A stretch of 64,000 nucleotides of DNA from Paulinella micropora (lineage: Eukaryota; Cercozoa; Imbricatea; Euglyphida), in contig BJOX01000058.1 in NCBI GenBank assembly GCA_009731375.1, positions 1,057,710 to 1,121,709 on the forward strand, written 5' to 3'. Numbering within the stretch: the stretch's first letter is position 1; each line of letters begins with the position of its first letter. Positions 1 through 64,000 of this stretch are shown in pieces. A model generated the notes under the pieces. That model did no database searches, was not told the DNA's origin, and saw only the letters and a list, made by a program, of their open reading frames with translations. Made by a program: the position numbers and the translations under genes.

Positions 1-63961
<63,961 letters not shown>

Positions 63962-64000
63962 CTCGCAATTCATACATACATACATACATACATACATACA

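Overview
KIND OF ORGANISM. This is a eukaryotic nuclear genome window. It has spliceosomal introns with GT-AG borders, non-LTR retrotransposons, small inverted-repeat elements, and a very large load of tetranucleotide and other microsatellites. I cannot name the species. The one host gene I recognise (a WASH-complex subunit) points to a metazoan or a protist/alga that keeps the endosomal WASH complex.

MAIN RESULT. Nearly the whole 64 kb is the middle of one gene on the minus strand, an ortholog of WASHC5 (strumpellin, KIAA0196). Between the microsatellites I find 32 tiny exons (21 to 129 nt, mean about 57 nt). All have AG acceptors and GT donors, except a GC donor in one copy of the first. 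All reading phases fit end to end. They total 1815 nt = 605 codons and line up in order with about residues 322-938 of human WASHC5 (sequence and numbering recalled from memory). So under 3% of about 63.8 kb codes. The gene's first and last parts lie outside the window.

INTRONS. They are mostly (GATA)n/(TATC)n, (CATA)n/(GTAT)n, (GGTA)n, (GTA)n, (AAT)n, (GAA)n, (TTGA)n, (CT)n and pentamer arrays. Inside these arrays lie many partial copies of the neighbouring exon ('exon echoes'). With few exceptions, echoes upstream of an exon carry its acceptor and 5' part, while echoes downstream carry its 3' part and donor. The real exon stays intact between them.

MOBILE ELEMENTS. One intron (between the exons at 47243 and 38662) holds an apparently full-length non-LTR element (about 40960-44834, minus strand). 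Its intact reverse transcriptase frame ends in a CCHC knuckle and a restriction-like endonuclease, as in the R2/R4/NeSL group. It sits inside a GATA/TATC array. Five 3' fragments of it and twelve copies of a second family all join the array through the same GATGARAT motif, which suggests elements specialised for TATC microsatellites. There is also a 150-bp double-hairpin element (6 copies), a 190-bp TIR element whose ends look like splice sites (introner-like), a 140-bp MITE and (ATT)n-tailed fragments.

LAYOUT (gene runs from high to low coordinates). 63961-55612 residues 322-443; 53011-47243 residues 444-550, with a 1.7 kb GAA tract before and AGCT palindromes inside; 46520-38664 echoes plus the LINE; 38662-27129 residues 551-670; 25338-16871 residues 671-786; 16053-171 residues 787 to about 938. 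Fifteen N gaps interrupt the assembly, but none breaks the exon chain.
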